NCBI RefSeq assembly: GCF_030160295.1
Contig: NZ_BSOB01000024.1
Coordinates: 1 to 55,211, forward strand
Length of the DNA stretch: 55,211 nt
Origin: Dyella acidisoli
GTDB taxonomy: Bacteria > Pseudomonadota > Gammaproteobacteria > Xanthomonadales > Rhodanobacteraceae
Reading direction: 5' to 3'
Shown here: piece after piece, positions 7,303 to 16,225 of the stretch
How the letters are laid out: every line of letters starts with the position of its first letter
Numbering within the stretch: the stretch's first letter is position 1
Program-made: the position numbers and the translations under genes
The notes under the pieces: model-generated
Told to the model about the DNA's origin: nothing
What the model saw: the letters and a program-made list of their open reading frames with translations, nothing else
The model's database searches: none

Positions 7303-10202
7303 AACGGCAGCTGCCGGCCCGTTGTGCGCTGGCGTTGCTGGTGATGGCGTCCGTGTGGCCATGGTGTGCAGAGAGCCAGAATTCGAATGGCGATAGCAGC
7401 CGCTACCAGAATTTCATGCTGTATCCGCATCGGCAGGCCGGCTATGCAGCGCTGCGCGCGGGCGACGAGCATGCTGCCATTGCTGAATTCACGAAGGCGC
7501 GCCAACTGGCACCGCAAAGTGTGGACACCGCCCTGGATCTGGCTGAGGCGTATCGGCATTTTGGTCATCCGGAGCGTGCGCAAGCGGTGTTGAACGAACA
7601 GCTTCACTACACGCCGAAGGATGCGCGACTGCACGCTGCCTTGTCTGCGCCAGCGGCACCGGCTGTCGACTGCAGCCGCGACAACCGGCCGGTGTGCCGT
7701 GCCAAACGCGGCTTTGCTGATCTGCAAGCGGGCGATGTCGCCAAAGCCGAGACGGAACTGAGTGCACCCGATTTCGCACGCAGCCCGGAAGGGCTTACTT
7801 TGCGTCACGCCCTGGTGCAACGCGCGATTTATCTAGGCGACGATCAGCGTGCCGAGACGCAACTAGCGGAGCTGGATGCACAAGGCCAGACTAGTGTCGA
7901 CGAGCGCCATCAATGGTTCACGCTGATGCTCAATCTCGGCAAGTTCGACGCTGCGCGCCAGCTGCAATCGCGTGGTGGCCTGGATGCACCGGAGCAGGAT
8001 CTAGCCATGGCGCTGGCGATCAGCAGTCACGGTGATCGTAAATTGCTCGCGTCATACATGGCTTCGCGTCAGCCCGTCTTCACAAGTGAAAAGGACGAAC
8101 GCCAATGGGTGAATCTGTTGGCGATGGCTGCACGCGAACAGCCGGCGTTGCTGGATCATTACACGGCGCGTTATCCCGCCAATGCCACATGGCAGGCACA
8201 GTTGTCGCTATCGTTGGCGATGGCGCGTGGCGATCATGCAGTTGCACGCAACATGCTTGCGCGGTTGCCGGCGGAGCGTTTTCGCGAAGAGCGTTTCGAT
8301 CTGGACATGGAGCAGGGCGGGTATGCCGAAGCAAGATCGCAGGCCGAAGCCCTGATCGCGCAGCCGGAGGGGTACCGTTTGCTTGATCCGCTCAGCTATC
8401 GCTTGCTGGAAGCCGGTGCAACGTTTGAGGCGAAGCAATTGCTGCTCGATGCGTATCCGTTTGCCGGTAATCCGCATTCAGCAGCCTTGTTTTCCCGTGT
8501 GGCTGTATTGGCCGGCCAGCAGCCGGCGCTGTTTTCGCCGGACGACCACGCGCGCTTGCGGCGTCCGTTGGAAAGCATGCCACTGCGCATCCAGCAGTTG
8601 CATATCCTTGGCGCGCTGCGCGACTGTGAAGGTATTCGTCAGGTGATGGCGGATCTGTCGCCGGACTATCCTGCCGAATCGTGGCGTCAGCTCGGCGACT
8701 GCTACGGCAAAGAGCGGCCCGGCTTGGCCGAATACGCGTATGCCGAAGCCGGCAAGCGCAGCTTCGACAGCGAAACCACCCGCGCGTTGGCTTACCAGGC
8801 CTATAGCACGCAGGACTACGAAACAGCCTTGCAGGCTTGGCGCTCGGTACCGGCAGCGCACATGCAGCCGGCAGACCTGATCGCCGCGGCAACCACCGCG
8901 CTCACCATTCACGAAACGGCGGTAGCGCGTTCGTGGCTGGATACCTATGCAGCACAAGGCGGTAAGAAAGACGGCAATTACTGGTGGTTGCGCGCGCAGG
9001 CCGACGAACCGCACGATCCGGCGTTGGCGCGCAACGATCTGGAAAATGCCGTGGCGTTGCAGCCGGATGCGCGTTACTACGCGCGCCTGGCGGCACTGCA
9101 AAGCCAGGCGGGTGATTCGCAACAGGCGCTGATTTCACTGCAGCATGCCAGCGCACTTGCGCCTGACGACAGCAAGTTGGCTGCTTCGCTGGGTTATGCC
9201 TATCTGCAAGCCGGGGCACCGGACAAGGCCGTGGTGCAGTTCGAGCGAGCGCATCAGGCTGATCCGGAGAATGCCGGGCTCACCCGCCAATTGCTGTACG
9301 TGCACCAGAAACTGGGCGATACCGCGCAGGCGCGTTGGTATGCCACACAGGCGATCGATCAGTTCGATGCAGCCAGTGAGCCGAGCACAGATGGCACGGA
9401 TGGCAACGCGAGCGATCAGGACGATCAGCGCTTTGCCTTGCGCCGCTTGCACGAAGATCTTGGCCGCAAGTGGAGCTTCAACGCCGATATGTCGCTGGGC
9501 GATACCGTATCTTCAGCCGCCAACACGGCGGCTCCCGGTGTTTCCTACCGCAGCTATGCGCAACTGGAAGCGCAGTACCGCCTGCTTTCTGGCGCGGACA
9601 CCAATACGCTGGCTGCCTATGCGCGTCTTTTCGCCGGTAGTGATGGCAGTAGCGCGGTGTGGCCGGTGCATGCGGTGATGCTGGGCGTGGGCCTGCATTG
9701 GAAACCACTGATCTCGCAGAACATCGTGCTATCCGTTGAACAACAAACACCGGCCAGCAACAATCGTGATACGCACAACGACACCATGCTGCGTGCAAGC
9801 GGTTCGTGGTCGTTCGGTCCAAAACTTACCGACGACTGGCACGCAAGCGGATGGGGATGGTTCACGCAGAACTTCTATGTCGATCTCGCGCATTACCTTC
9901 GGTCCAAGCAAAGCGTACTCACGCTTGACTACCGGTTTGGCCTGCAAGACAAATTGGTGCAGGGACAAACCATCGAGCCTTATGTCCATCTGCAGTACAC
10001 CGGTATCGATCGTTCACAGGGCTTGAGCTATACCCGCGACGCACGCGTCGGACTCGGCGTGCAATGGAATCTGTGGTTCGGCGAAACGCGTTATGACGCT
10101 TACCCGCATCGCTTCAGCGTGGCGATAGAAGACCAGCACGCGTTCACCAGCTACTTGCGCGAGCGAAACGCGGTATTCCTGATTCTGAGGACGCAATGGT
10201 GA
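7299..10202 (+). CDS. nfrA: NfrA-like outer-membrane TPR / export protein
   Basis: A 967-residue homologue-like partner of NfrB, close to the length of E. coli NfrA (about 990). It has a signal peptide over the first 25 or so residues, then many TPR-like helical repeats across about 30-700. The C-terminal 250 residues alternate in the manner of a beta-barrel. It is expected to carry the polysaccharide across the periplasm and outer membrane, and in E. coli it is the phage N4 receptor. Its start overlaps the nfrB stop (ATGA), so translation is coupled. The name comes from combined architecture and synteny; sequence identity to E. coli is probably low. Confidence 0.85.
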   Translation: MKRQLPARCALALLVMASVWPWCAESQNSNGDSSRYQNFMLYPHRQAGYAALRAGDEHAAIAEFTKARQLAPQSVDTALDLAEAYRHFGHPERAQAVLNEQLHYTPKDARLHAALSAPAAPAVDCSRDNRPVCRAKRGFADLQAGDVAKAETELSAPDFARSPEGLTLRHALVQRAIYLGDDQRAETQLAELDAQGQTSVDERHQWFTLMLNLGKFDAARQLQSRGGLDAPEQDLAMALAISSHGDRKLLASYMASRQPVFTSEKDERQWVNLLAMAAREQPALLDHYTARYPANATWQAQLSLSLAMARGDHAVARNMLARLPAERFREERFDLDMEQGGYAEARSQAEALIAQPEGYRLLDPLSYRLLEAGATFEAKQLLLDAYPFAGNPHSAALFSRVAVLAGQQPALFSPDDHARLRRPLESMPLRIQQLHILGALRDCEGIRQVMADLSPDYPAESWRQLGDCYGKERPGLAEYAYAEAGKRSFDSETTRALAYQAYSTQDYETALQAWRSVPAAHMQPADLIAAATTALTIHETAVARSWLDTYAAQGGKKDGNYWWLRAQADEPHDPALARNDLENAVALQPDARYYARLAALQSQAGDSQQALISLQHASALAPDDSKLAASLGYAYLQAGAPDKAVVQFERAHQADPENAGLTRQLLYVHQKLGDTAQARWYATQAIDQFDAASEPSTDGTDGNASDQDDQRFALRRLHEDLGRKWSFNADMSLGDTVSSAANTAAPGVSYRSYAQLEAQYRLLSGADTNTLAAYARLFAGSDGSSAVWPVHAVMLGVGLHWKPLISQNIVLSVEQQTPASNNRDTHNDTMLRASGSWSFGPKLTDDWHASGWGWFTQNFYVDLAHYLRSKQSVLTLDYRFGLQDKLVQGQTIEPYVHLQYTGIDRSQGLSYTRDARVGLGVQWNLWFGETRYDAYPHRFSVAIEDQHAFTSYLRERNAVFLILRTQW

Positions 10203-11098
10203 GGCGCGCATTACTAAGGCTGGCTGCTCTGCTGTGGCTGCTGATGCCGCTGTTGGCCGGCGCTACCACAGCGATCATCTACCAGCCGCAGCTGCGCGAT
10301 CGTGATGTCGCGCAAGCACAGTGGCCTACGCTGTTCGCGCAATTGCGTGGACAAGGCTTCGATACGCTTGTGGTGCAGTGGACGGAATACGGCGATGCCT
10401 TCGGTGATCCACAGGCGCACGCGTGGCTGCTGCAGCGTGTGCGTGAAGCGCGTGCTTCCGGGCTGCGCGTTGTGCTCGGACTGAATAGCGATCCCGCGTT
10501 TTTCCAGCGTCAGCAGGTGCCCACCGCGGCGCTCGGCGATTATCTGCACACGCTGTTGCGCCGTAACGACGCAGTGGCTCGCCAATGGGTCGATGAACTG
10601 GGTGCGGAGGCCATCGCCGGCTGGTATCTGCCGATCGAGATCGACGACAAGCGCTGGCGCGATCCCGATGCACGCAAGCCATTGCAGGCGTATCTCGCAT
10701 TGGAGCGCCAGCAGCTGGATCGCATTGCGCAGCGGCCGGTGTACGTGAGTTCGTTTTTCGCGGGGAACATGACGCCGTTGCGCTATGCCGAGTTGCTTGA
10801 AGATATTCAACGCAGCGGCGTGCGTGTGTGGGTGCAGGATGGCGCAGGCACTGCTCGTCTTGGTGCAGGAGAACGCAAGCTGTATCTCGACGCAGCAAGC
10901 CAATGCGCGGCTTCGCATGCGAGTGGCGTGGTTTTCGAGATATTTCACCAGATCGGCGGTGACCAGGCGTTCAGCGCGTCGTCGCTAAACGCGGCCGAAG
11001 CGAGTGCGACATTGACGCAGCGAGCGCCGTGCGATGGCGACAGCGTGTTTTTCGAGCTGCGCTATCTACCGGAAATGGAGGGGGTAATGAAGCGCTAG
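10196..11098 (+). CDS. DUF4434 (YbcH-like) secreted protein
   Basis: A 300-residue protein with a signal peptide cut near LAGATT. The rest looks like a TIM-barrel glycosidase-like fold of the DUF4434 family, including VVQWTEYGD, GWYLPIEID and VYVSSFFAG stretches. The start ATG overlaps the nfrA stop codon, so it is the last gene of the wecB-nfrB-nfrA operon. In E. coli the DUF4434 protein YbcH also sits beside nfrA. A periplasmic role in handling the NGR-type polymer (hydrolysis or quality control) is a guess from position and fold. Confidence 0.75.
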   Translation: MVRRALLRLAALLWLLMPLLAGATTAIIYQPQLRDRDVAQAQWPTLFAQLRGQGFDTLVVQWTEYGDAFGDPQAHAWLLQRVREARASGLRVVLGLNSDPAFFQRQQVPTAALGDYLHTLLRRNDAVARQWVDELGAEAIAGWYLPIEIDDKRWRDPDARKPLQAYLALERQQLDRIAQRPVYVSSFFAGNMTPLRYAELLEDIQRSGVRVWVQDGAGTARLGAGERKLYLDAASQCAASHASGVVFEIFHQIGGDQAFSASSLNAAEASATLTQRAPCDGDSVFFELRYLPEMEGVMKR

Positions 11099-11151
11099 GA
11101 AGCGCGAAAAAAGCTGCACCCTCCACCTAGGCAAGGGAGCGGCGCAGTATT

Positions 11152-11223
11152 GTAGGTTGGGGTGCAAACCCCAACATTGCGATGTATGTGCATAGCCTTG
11201 TTGTGGCTTGCATCCCAACCTAC
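11152..11223. repeat. GTAG REP pair (REPIN-like)
   Basis: Begins GTAGGTTGGGGTGCAAACCC and ends CATCCCAACCTAC. Two head-to-head hairpins with GTAG at the outer ends. One of several copies in the window. Confidence 0.8.
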
Positions 11224-11227
11224 GTAA

Positions 11228-11251
11228 CCCTCCCCTGCAAGCAGGGGAGGG
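11228..11251. terminator. Bidirectional terminator hairpin
   Basis: CCCTCCCCTGC at 11228-11238 pairs perfectly with GCAGGGGAGGG at 11241-11251. It lies between the 3' end of the nfr operon and the convergent glycosidase gene. There is no clear T-tract. Confidence 0.5.
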
Positions 11252-11261
11252 CGTCATGCCA

Positions 11262-12239
11262 TTACTGTGGAACCTTGAGCGGCGCAATCGTCTGATCGAG
11301 CGTGCTCCAGTACGTCTTGGTGTACGGCACCATCTCTTCGGCGTAATACCACCAGAAGAAGCCGCCGATGAACTTCGGATCCTTGAAGCTGTTCACCATC
11401 GGGTAGTAGGACTTGATCAGGCCCGTTTGCACCGATGAAGGAGCGCCAGTGCTGGATGTGCCGATTTCGCCGAAGCCGACCTTCGCATTCGGGAAGATGC
11501 TCTCAAGTGCGCTGAAATCCGAGCTCCACGAAGGCGACAGTCCTGGGCAGTCCTGGTACGGGTAGTAGCTGAAGAGCGCATAGTCGGCGCTTTGACGCAC
11601 GCTTGCAGGCAGGAAGGTGGTGGGCCAGGTCTTCCAGTAATCCTGCGGTTTTTCCCAGCAATTGTTGCCCTTGCTGTCGTCGTTGTAATACAGCGTGACT
11701 GCGGTCTTGCCACCTGCGGCTTTCACAATCGAGCTGGCCGCGGCGACCATCTGGCCGATCTGGGTTTCTTCTGCATTGACGACGCTGTTAGTGCCGTCCG
11801 GATTCTGGCGCAGCCACTCGCCATTGATCTCGTTGGCGATTTCCCACACGTCCACCGTGCCGTTCAAACCGTTGACCAGTTCCTTGGTGCGCGCAGTGTA
11901 GGTGTTGATGTCGGTCGGGAAGTAATACGAATCCATGATCTCGCCCATCACGTTGGCGACCATGTGCAGCTTGACCAGGGAAGGGTAGTACTCGGCAGCG
12001 GTAGTGCCCGGATCGAATACCACGCGAACGGTGGGACGGTAGGGCAGCTTGCTCAACGACGTGATGATGGCGTTGATGTTGGACAGATCATCCAGTGTTA
12101 CGCCATAGATCGGCGCTTTGAGTGTTACGGCCGCCTGCGCGTTTGCAGTCGGAGCAAACGGTGCGGAAGCGGTGAAGAGTGAGATGGATATGGCAAGTGG
12201 AGCAAGTAGTTTTTTCGTAACGGTTGCAAGTTTTGTCAT
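11262..12239 (-). CDS. Secreted glycoside-hydrolase-like protein
   Basis: A 325-residue secreted protein (signal peptide cut near ANAQA). It looks like a clan-A TIM-barrel glycosidase. WEIANEING carries the likely acid/base E137, and GFGEIGTSS carries the likely nucleophile E258 near the end of a strand, as in GH5/39/53-type enzymes. I cannot name the GH family. It points towards the nfr operon, so it could act on the polymer made there, but this is not shown. The ATG at 12239 starts the signal peptide properly; the longer in-frame reading to 12317 does not look like protein. A 7-codon mini-ORF precedes it (see findings). Confidence 0.7.
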   Translation of the reverse strand: MTKLATVTKKLLAPLAISISLFTASAPFAPTANAQAAVTLKAPIYGVTLDDLSNINAIITSLSKLPYRPTVRVVFDPGTTAAEYYPSLVKLHMVANVMGEIMDSYYFPTDINTYTARTKELVNGLNGTVDVWEIANEINGEWLRQNPDGTNSVVNAEETQIGQMVAAASSIVKAAGGKTAVTLYYNDDSKGNNCWEKPQDYWKTWPTTFLPASVRQSADYALFSYYPYQDCPGLSPSWSSDFSALESIFPNAKVGFGEIGTSSTGAPSSVQTGLIKSYYPMVNSFKDPKFIGGFFWWYYAEEMVPYTKTYWSTLDQTIAPLKVPQ

Positions 12240-12679
12240 TGATTCAAATTCACATGCATCGGCGCTCCTTCGCCTGGTTTGAGTAGTGGCTATAACGCAG
12301 GGGTTTTGCCACGACATAACGGCGGCGCCGCAAATAAAAGATGCGGAACCGGGCTTGGTCGTGCTTTTCCGAGCACCAATGAAGGTCGTCCGTAGAGCGG
12401 CCTATCGTCTTCCCCTGAGCGCCGAGGCGCGAAAGATGATGTGAGCAGCCGTTTACAAACCAGCGAAGATCTTGAGTACTGCGTAGATGATCGACATGCC
12501 GAGATCATCTCGCCGTACGCCGGCCGGTTCCTCGAGTGAAACCGCACGGTACCAATCCTGGGAATGACGCACCTGGATTTCGCTGGCGGGGGTCGAGTCT
12601 AACGACCGATGGCTCACGGTCATCAAAATTTGGTTAGATCAGGCCATTTGTCTGCTTTTTTGTGACAGGCATCACACGG
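12240..12679. promoter_or_regulatory. Intergenic region with a perfect CRP/Clp-type site
   Basis: A long gap between divergent transcription units. Most of it shows no gene. At 12661-12676 lies TGTGA-CAGGCA-TCACA, the exact consensus half-sites of the CRP family with a 6-base spacer. In Xanthomonadales the CRP-like protein Clp uses such sites. It is 138 bases before the LLM oxidoreductase start and about 420 from the glycosidase start. Confidence 0.6.
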
Positions 12680-12802
12680 ATGGCGCTTGAAAAACGTCTT
12701 ATCGCTTCCGTTGCAGGCAACCAGGCGGTTGTGGCAGCAAGCCCTGGCATTACGGTGAACCGTCCCCAAATTGCAGGCTTCGTTGCTGAGGCTCTCGCAT
12801 GA
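12680..12802 (+). CDS. Candidate 40-aa ORF coupled to the oxidoreductase gene
   Basis: An open frame of 40 codons plus stop, starting [15 protein letters not shown] and ending EALA. Its TGA overlaps the ATG of the next gene (ATGA), as for translational coupling. Residue composition is protein-like. There is no clear Shine-Dalgarno before its ATG; a GTG at 12662 is in frame but lies inside the CRP-type site. No function is recognised. It could be a leader ORF or chance. Confidence 0.3.
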   Translation: MALEKRLIASVAGNQAVVAASPGITVNRPQIAGFVAEALA

Positions 12803-13779
12803 TTCCGTTCTCCGTACTTGATCTCGCCCCCGTCACCGAAGGCAGCACGCCAGCTGAAGCTTTCGCGAACATGACGAATTTAGCGCAGTGGACGGAGCAG
12901 CTTGGCTATCACCGCTATTGGTTGGCCGAACACCACAACATGCCCGGCATTGCCAGCGCCGCGACGGCCGTGTTGATCGGTCATGTTGCCGGCAGCACGT
13001 CGCGTATCCGCGTAGGTGCAGGCGGGATCATGCTGCCCAATCACGCACCGCTACAGGTGGCTGAGCAGTTCGGCACGCTGGCTTCGTTGTATCCGGGACG
13101 CATTGATCTGGGACTTGGACGTGCGCCTGGTACGGATCAGGCGACTGCGCGCGCATTGCGACGTTATTACGAAGGCGCCGAAACCTTCCCGAACGATGTG
13201 CATGAACTGCTCGCATTCTTCGAGCCCGCCTCGCCTGATCAAACCGTGCGCGCTGTTCCCGGTGCGGGCATCGATGTGCCTGTGTGGTTGTTGGGTTCAA
13301 GCCTGTTCAGTGCTCAGCTCGCCGCGGCGCAGGGCTTGCCGTTCGCCTTTGCCTCGCACTTCGCGCCAGATGCGATGGACGAAGCCTTGATGCTTTATCG
13401 GCGCGATTTCAAGCCATCTGCGCGTCTCGATAAGCCTTACGCCATGCTTTGCGTAAACGTGGTCGCCAGCGATACGGATAGCGAAGCGCGGCGGCTGTTC
13501 ACCACGCAGCAGCAAAGCTTCGTCAATCTGCGCCGCGGACGCCCGGGGCTTATTCCACCGCCGATTGACGATATGGAAAGCTATTGGACGCCGGCCGAGA
13601 AATACATGGTGGAACGCGCGTTAGCGTGTGCGATCGTGGGTTCACCGGAGACAGTGCGAGAAGGGTTAGCTGCGTTCATCGAGCGTCATCGACCGGATGA
13701 GTTGATGTTGACGGCGAATATCTTTGATCACGCGGCGCGTAAGCGTTCGTTCGAGTTGGCGATGTCGTCGCGTCCGTAG
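12799..13779 (+). CDS. LLM-class (luciferase-like) flavin oxidoreductase
   Basis: A 326-residue flavin-dependent enzyme of the luciferase-like monooxygenase superfamily, subgroup near E. coli YhbW/MsnO8. Typical blocks are FSVLDLAPV at the start, [46 protein letters not shown] and the late [10 protein letters not shown]. It probably uses FMNH2 supplied by a separate reductase. The substrate is unknown. GAGG lies 7 bases before the ATG. It may be controlled by the CRP/Clp-type site upstream. Confidence 0.88.
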   Translation: MIPFSVLDLAPVTEGSTPAEAFANMTNLAQWTEQLGYHRYWLAEHHNMPGIASAATAVLIGHVAGSTSRIRVGAGGIMLPNHAPLQVAEQFGTLASLYPGRIDLGLGRAPGTDQATARALRRYYEGAETFPNDVHELLAFFEPASPDQTVRAVPGAGIDVPVWLLGSSLFSAQLAAAQGLPFAFASHFAPDAMDEALMLYRRDFKPSARLDKPYAMLCVNVVASDTDSEARRLFTTQQQSFVNLRRGRPGLIPPPIDDMESYWTPAEKYMVERALACAIVGSPETVREGLAAFIERHRPDELMLTANIFDHAARKRSFELAMSSRP

Positions 13780-13806
13780 GTTGTGCATATTTGCTCATGG
13801 CCAGTC

Positions 13807-14000
13807 CTGATTAGCGTCTCGCCTCAGCTGGGTATTTCGTGGGTTGGACCATTGCCTGCGGCGCTTCCGGTCGCGAAGCGACCGGGTCACTTTTCTTTGG
13901 GCCAGCAAAGAAAAGTGACTCGGGCCCTTTAGGGTCCGAAAGCGCCGCAGGCAATGTCACGACAAACGACACACCCAGCTGAGGCTCGATGCTGATCAGC
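13807..14000. repeat. Structured intergenic element with long inverted ends
   Basis: The left arm from CTGATTAGCGTCTCGCCTCA (13807) matches the inverted right arm ending near 14000, about 64 bases with some mismatches. The ATTGCCTGCGGCGCTT / AAGCGCCGCAGGCAAT part (13851 and 13942) is perfect. Inside are smaller hairpins, including CTTTTCTTTG-GGCCAG-CAAAGAAAAG. The right half is shared with 412-524, and the outermost motif recurs at 43349-43482. It occupies the whole gap between the oxidoreductase and the MFS gene. Confidence 0.8.
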
Positions 14001-14040
14001 GTGGCCAGTTGACCTTCCTGGCAATCTACGAACGTGGCGT

Positions 14041-15510
14041 TCAATGACTGATCTGCTCCAGCGCGATGCCCTTCGTCGATGGTCCAAATACGCCGATGAC
14101 GGTAATGCCCACAACCATCGCGATCGCGATGAACGTAGCGACCGCGAGTGCGCCACCAAGGTTGAGGAAATAACCGACCGCCAGCCCCGCGAAGGCAGCA
14201 GCAAAGCGGCTCCATGAATAGACGAAGCCGACGGCGCGGGCCCTGATCCGCGTTGGATACAACTCGGCCTGATAACTGTGATATGCGTAGGACATGATGT
14301 TGGCGGCAAGCGTGAACACCACGCCAAGCGTAATCAGTACCACGGGTGAGGTAGCGTGTGCGAACCCGAGCATCGAAACGCCCATCACGATCAGGCCGAG
14401 GATGATCTGGGTTTTTCTTTCCAGGTAATCGGCGAAGTAGGTGCCAACCAGCGGGCCGAATGGATTGGCAATGGCGATGATGAAGGAATACTGCAGGCTG
14501 TGCGTGATGTTGATGCCGCGAGCGATCAGCAACGTCGGTACCCATGCGGCGAAGCCGTAGAAACCGATCACCTGCGCCATGTTGAACACGGACAGCATCA
14601 GTGTGCGACGCCAATACTTTCGCGCAAAGATTTCCCGAAACCTGCCTGCGCTTTCTTCTTCCGGCACTTCGACATGAGGAGCCGGAAGGGGTGTGCCAGT
14701 TTCCGTTTCGATCCGGCGTTCGATGTCAGTGGTGATCGCATCGGCCTCAGCGACGCGCCCATGTAGCGCAAGCCAGCGCGGGCTCTCCGGTACTTGCCGG
14801 ATAAGAAACCACGCCACAGCGGCACCGGCCGAGCCGATCAGCACCACCCAACGCCAACCATCCAGTCCGAACGGCGCAACAGGTACCAACCGCCAGGCGA
14901 ACAGGGCCACCACCGGCACGATGCAAAACGATACGAACTGGTTCATCGAGAAAGCACGTCCGCGCAGTGCCAATGGCGTGAGTTCGGAGATATAGGCGTC
15001 GATGGTGACCAACTGCACGCCGAATCCGACACCTGCGATGAAGCGCCAGACGTTGACCATCTCTCCCGTGTGCTGGAAGGCCATGATGACGGTGCTGCAC
15101 GCGTACCAAACCAGCGACCAGGTAAACACCGGGCGACGGCCATAGCGGTCGGCAAGCTGGCCGAACAGCACCACGCCCAGCCAAAGCCCGGCAAAGGTGC
15201 TGAACACGAAGGTGCCAAAGCCTGCCACCTTGATGCCGGCGAGACTGGCGAAAAAGCCGAGGGAATCCGGAGAAAACAGCCCGGACTTGGCCATGCCTGG
15301 CGCGACATAGCCGGTAAAGAACAGGTCGTAGTATTCGAACAATCCACCCAGGGAAATCAGCGCGATGATTTTCCACAACGTGCGCGACGAGGGAAGCCGG
15401 TCAAGACGTGCGGCGATCGCGGCCGATGCGCCGGAGGGCAGGGCATCCGGCTCCCTTTCCACACCGGAAACAGGATTGGGTTGCGCAGACGTGCCTGCCG
15501 ATAACTTCAT
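14041..15510 (-). CDS. MFS transporter
   Basis: A 489-residue major facilitator protein with about 12 transmembrane segments after a 50-residue cytoplasmic N-terminus. The loop 2-3 signature GQLADRYGRRPVF is present, and the second-half counterpart is FADYLERKTQII. It belongs among the metabolite:proton symporter or sugar-porter-like groups (GGLFEYYDLFFTGY early motif). The substrate cannot be assigned. It stands alone, followed by the structured repeat and preceded by a GTAG REP pair. Confidence 0.85.
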   Translation of the reverse strand: MKLSAGTSAQPNPVSGVEREPDALPSGASAAIAARLDRLPSSRTLWKIIALISLGGLFEYYDLFFTGYVAPGMAKSGLFSPDSLGFFASLAGIKVAGFGTFVFSTFAGLWLGVVLFGQLADRYGRRPVFTWSLVWYACSTVIMAFQHTGEMVNVWRFIAGVGFGVQLVTIDAYISELTPLALRGRAFSMNQFVSFCIVPVVALFAWRLVPVAPFGLDGWRWVVLIGSAGAAVAWFLIRQVPESPRWLALHGRVAEADAITTDIERRIETETGTPLPAPHVEVPEEESAGRFREIFARKYWRRTLMLSVFNMAQVIGFYGFAAWVPTLLIARGINITHSLQYSFIIAIANPFGPLVGTYFADYLERKTQIILGLIVMGVSMLGFAHATSPVVLITLGVVFTLAANIMSYAYHSYQAELYPTRIRARAVGFVYSWSRFAAAFAGLAVGYFLNLGGALAVATFIAIAMVVGITVIGVFGPSTKGIALEQISH

Positions 15511-15553
15511 GAGGGTCTCAATGTGTCAGTTTGAGGTACGACTGTGCATTGCC

Positions 15554-15627
15554 GTAGGCTGGGATGGCAATCCCAGCATCACGTTTTATGCATGCATGGC
15601 AATGTTTGGTCTGGCGTCTCCACCTAC
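15554..15627. repeat. GTAG REP pair
   Basis: Starts GTAGGCTGGGATGGCAATCC and ends CCACCTAC. The right hairpin is degraded compared with the other copies. Confidence 0.65.
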
Positions 15628-15649
15628 ATGTCGTCTTGGTCCAAGCTGA

Positions 15650-15690
15650 TTTACATCTAAATATTACATTTATATACTATATACAAATGT
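15650..15690 (+). promoter_or_regulatory. Promoter and MarR-type operator of the efflux operon
   Basis: TTTACA (15650-15655) and TATACT (15673-15678) make a near-consensus sigma-70 promoter with a 17-base spacer. A 25-base palindrome, 15666-15690, starts ACATTTATATA and ends TATACAAATGT; 10 of 12 arm positions pair. It covers the -10 and start region, ideal for repression. The marR gene begins 31 bases later. Operator use by this MarR is inferred. Confidence 0.7.
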
Positions 15691-15721
15691 AGTACGTGCC
15701 CAAAGCTCAGGAAAACCTGCC

Positions 15722-16213
15722 ATGGCCGATTTCGCTACCACCGAACAGCGCCTCGCCGTCACCTGCCGTCGCTATCCCGATTTCCCGCGGCGCCCGGCCA
15801 CCCTCGCGCGCCTGATCAAGCACATCCACAAGCAACTGCATGATCAGGTGAATCTTTCGCTCAAGCCCTACGGCATCAATCATCCGGAATACAACCTGCT
15901 GATGATGTTGTACGGTTCGGCCAGCGGTACGATGTCGCCGTCGGAGCTGGCGGATGCGGCAGGGGAGAAGTCGGCCAACATCACGCGCTTGACCAACGAG
16001 CTGTGTGACAAAGGTCTGATCGACCGTAGCGGCAGCGCTGACGATCGGCGCAAGATCGAACTCAGCTTGACGCCGCAAGGACAGGCGTTGCTTGAAAGTC
16101 TTCTTCCGGATATTTGTACGTTGCTGGCGGGGCAGGGACGTCACCTCAAGGTTTCCGAGCAGGTTCAGCTCGAAAAGCTGTTGAAGAAGTTTCTGAGCGG
16201 ATTGGCAGACTGA
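15722..16213 (+). CDS. MarR-family transcriptional regulator
   Basis: A 163-residue winged-helix regulator of the MarR family, acting as a dimer on DNA. The recognition part MSPSELADAAGEKSANITRL and the wing DRSGSADDRRKIELSLT are clear. It is the first gene of the efflux operon, 12 bases before the FUSC gene. Its likely operator overlaps the operon promoter, suggesting autorepression released by an aromatic ligand. The ligand is not known. Confidence 0.88.
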   Translation: MADFATTEQRLAVTCRRYPDFPRRPATLARLIKHIHKQLHDQVNLSLKPYGINHPEYNLLMMLYGSASGTMSPSELADAAGEKSANITRLTNELCDKGLIDRSGSADDRRKIELSLTPQGQALLESLLPDICTLLAGQGRHLKVSEQVQLEKLLKKFLSGLAD

Positions 16214-16225
16214 GTCGGGGCCCTC

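Noticed and set aside
7299-10202. Phage origin suggested by the name N4 adsorption protein
   Set aside because: NfrA/NfrB are host polysaccharide export proteins used by the phage; no phage structural, lysis or integrase genes are nearby.
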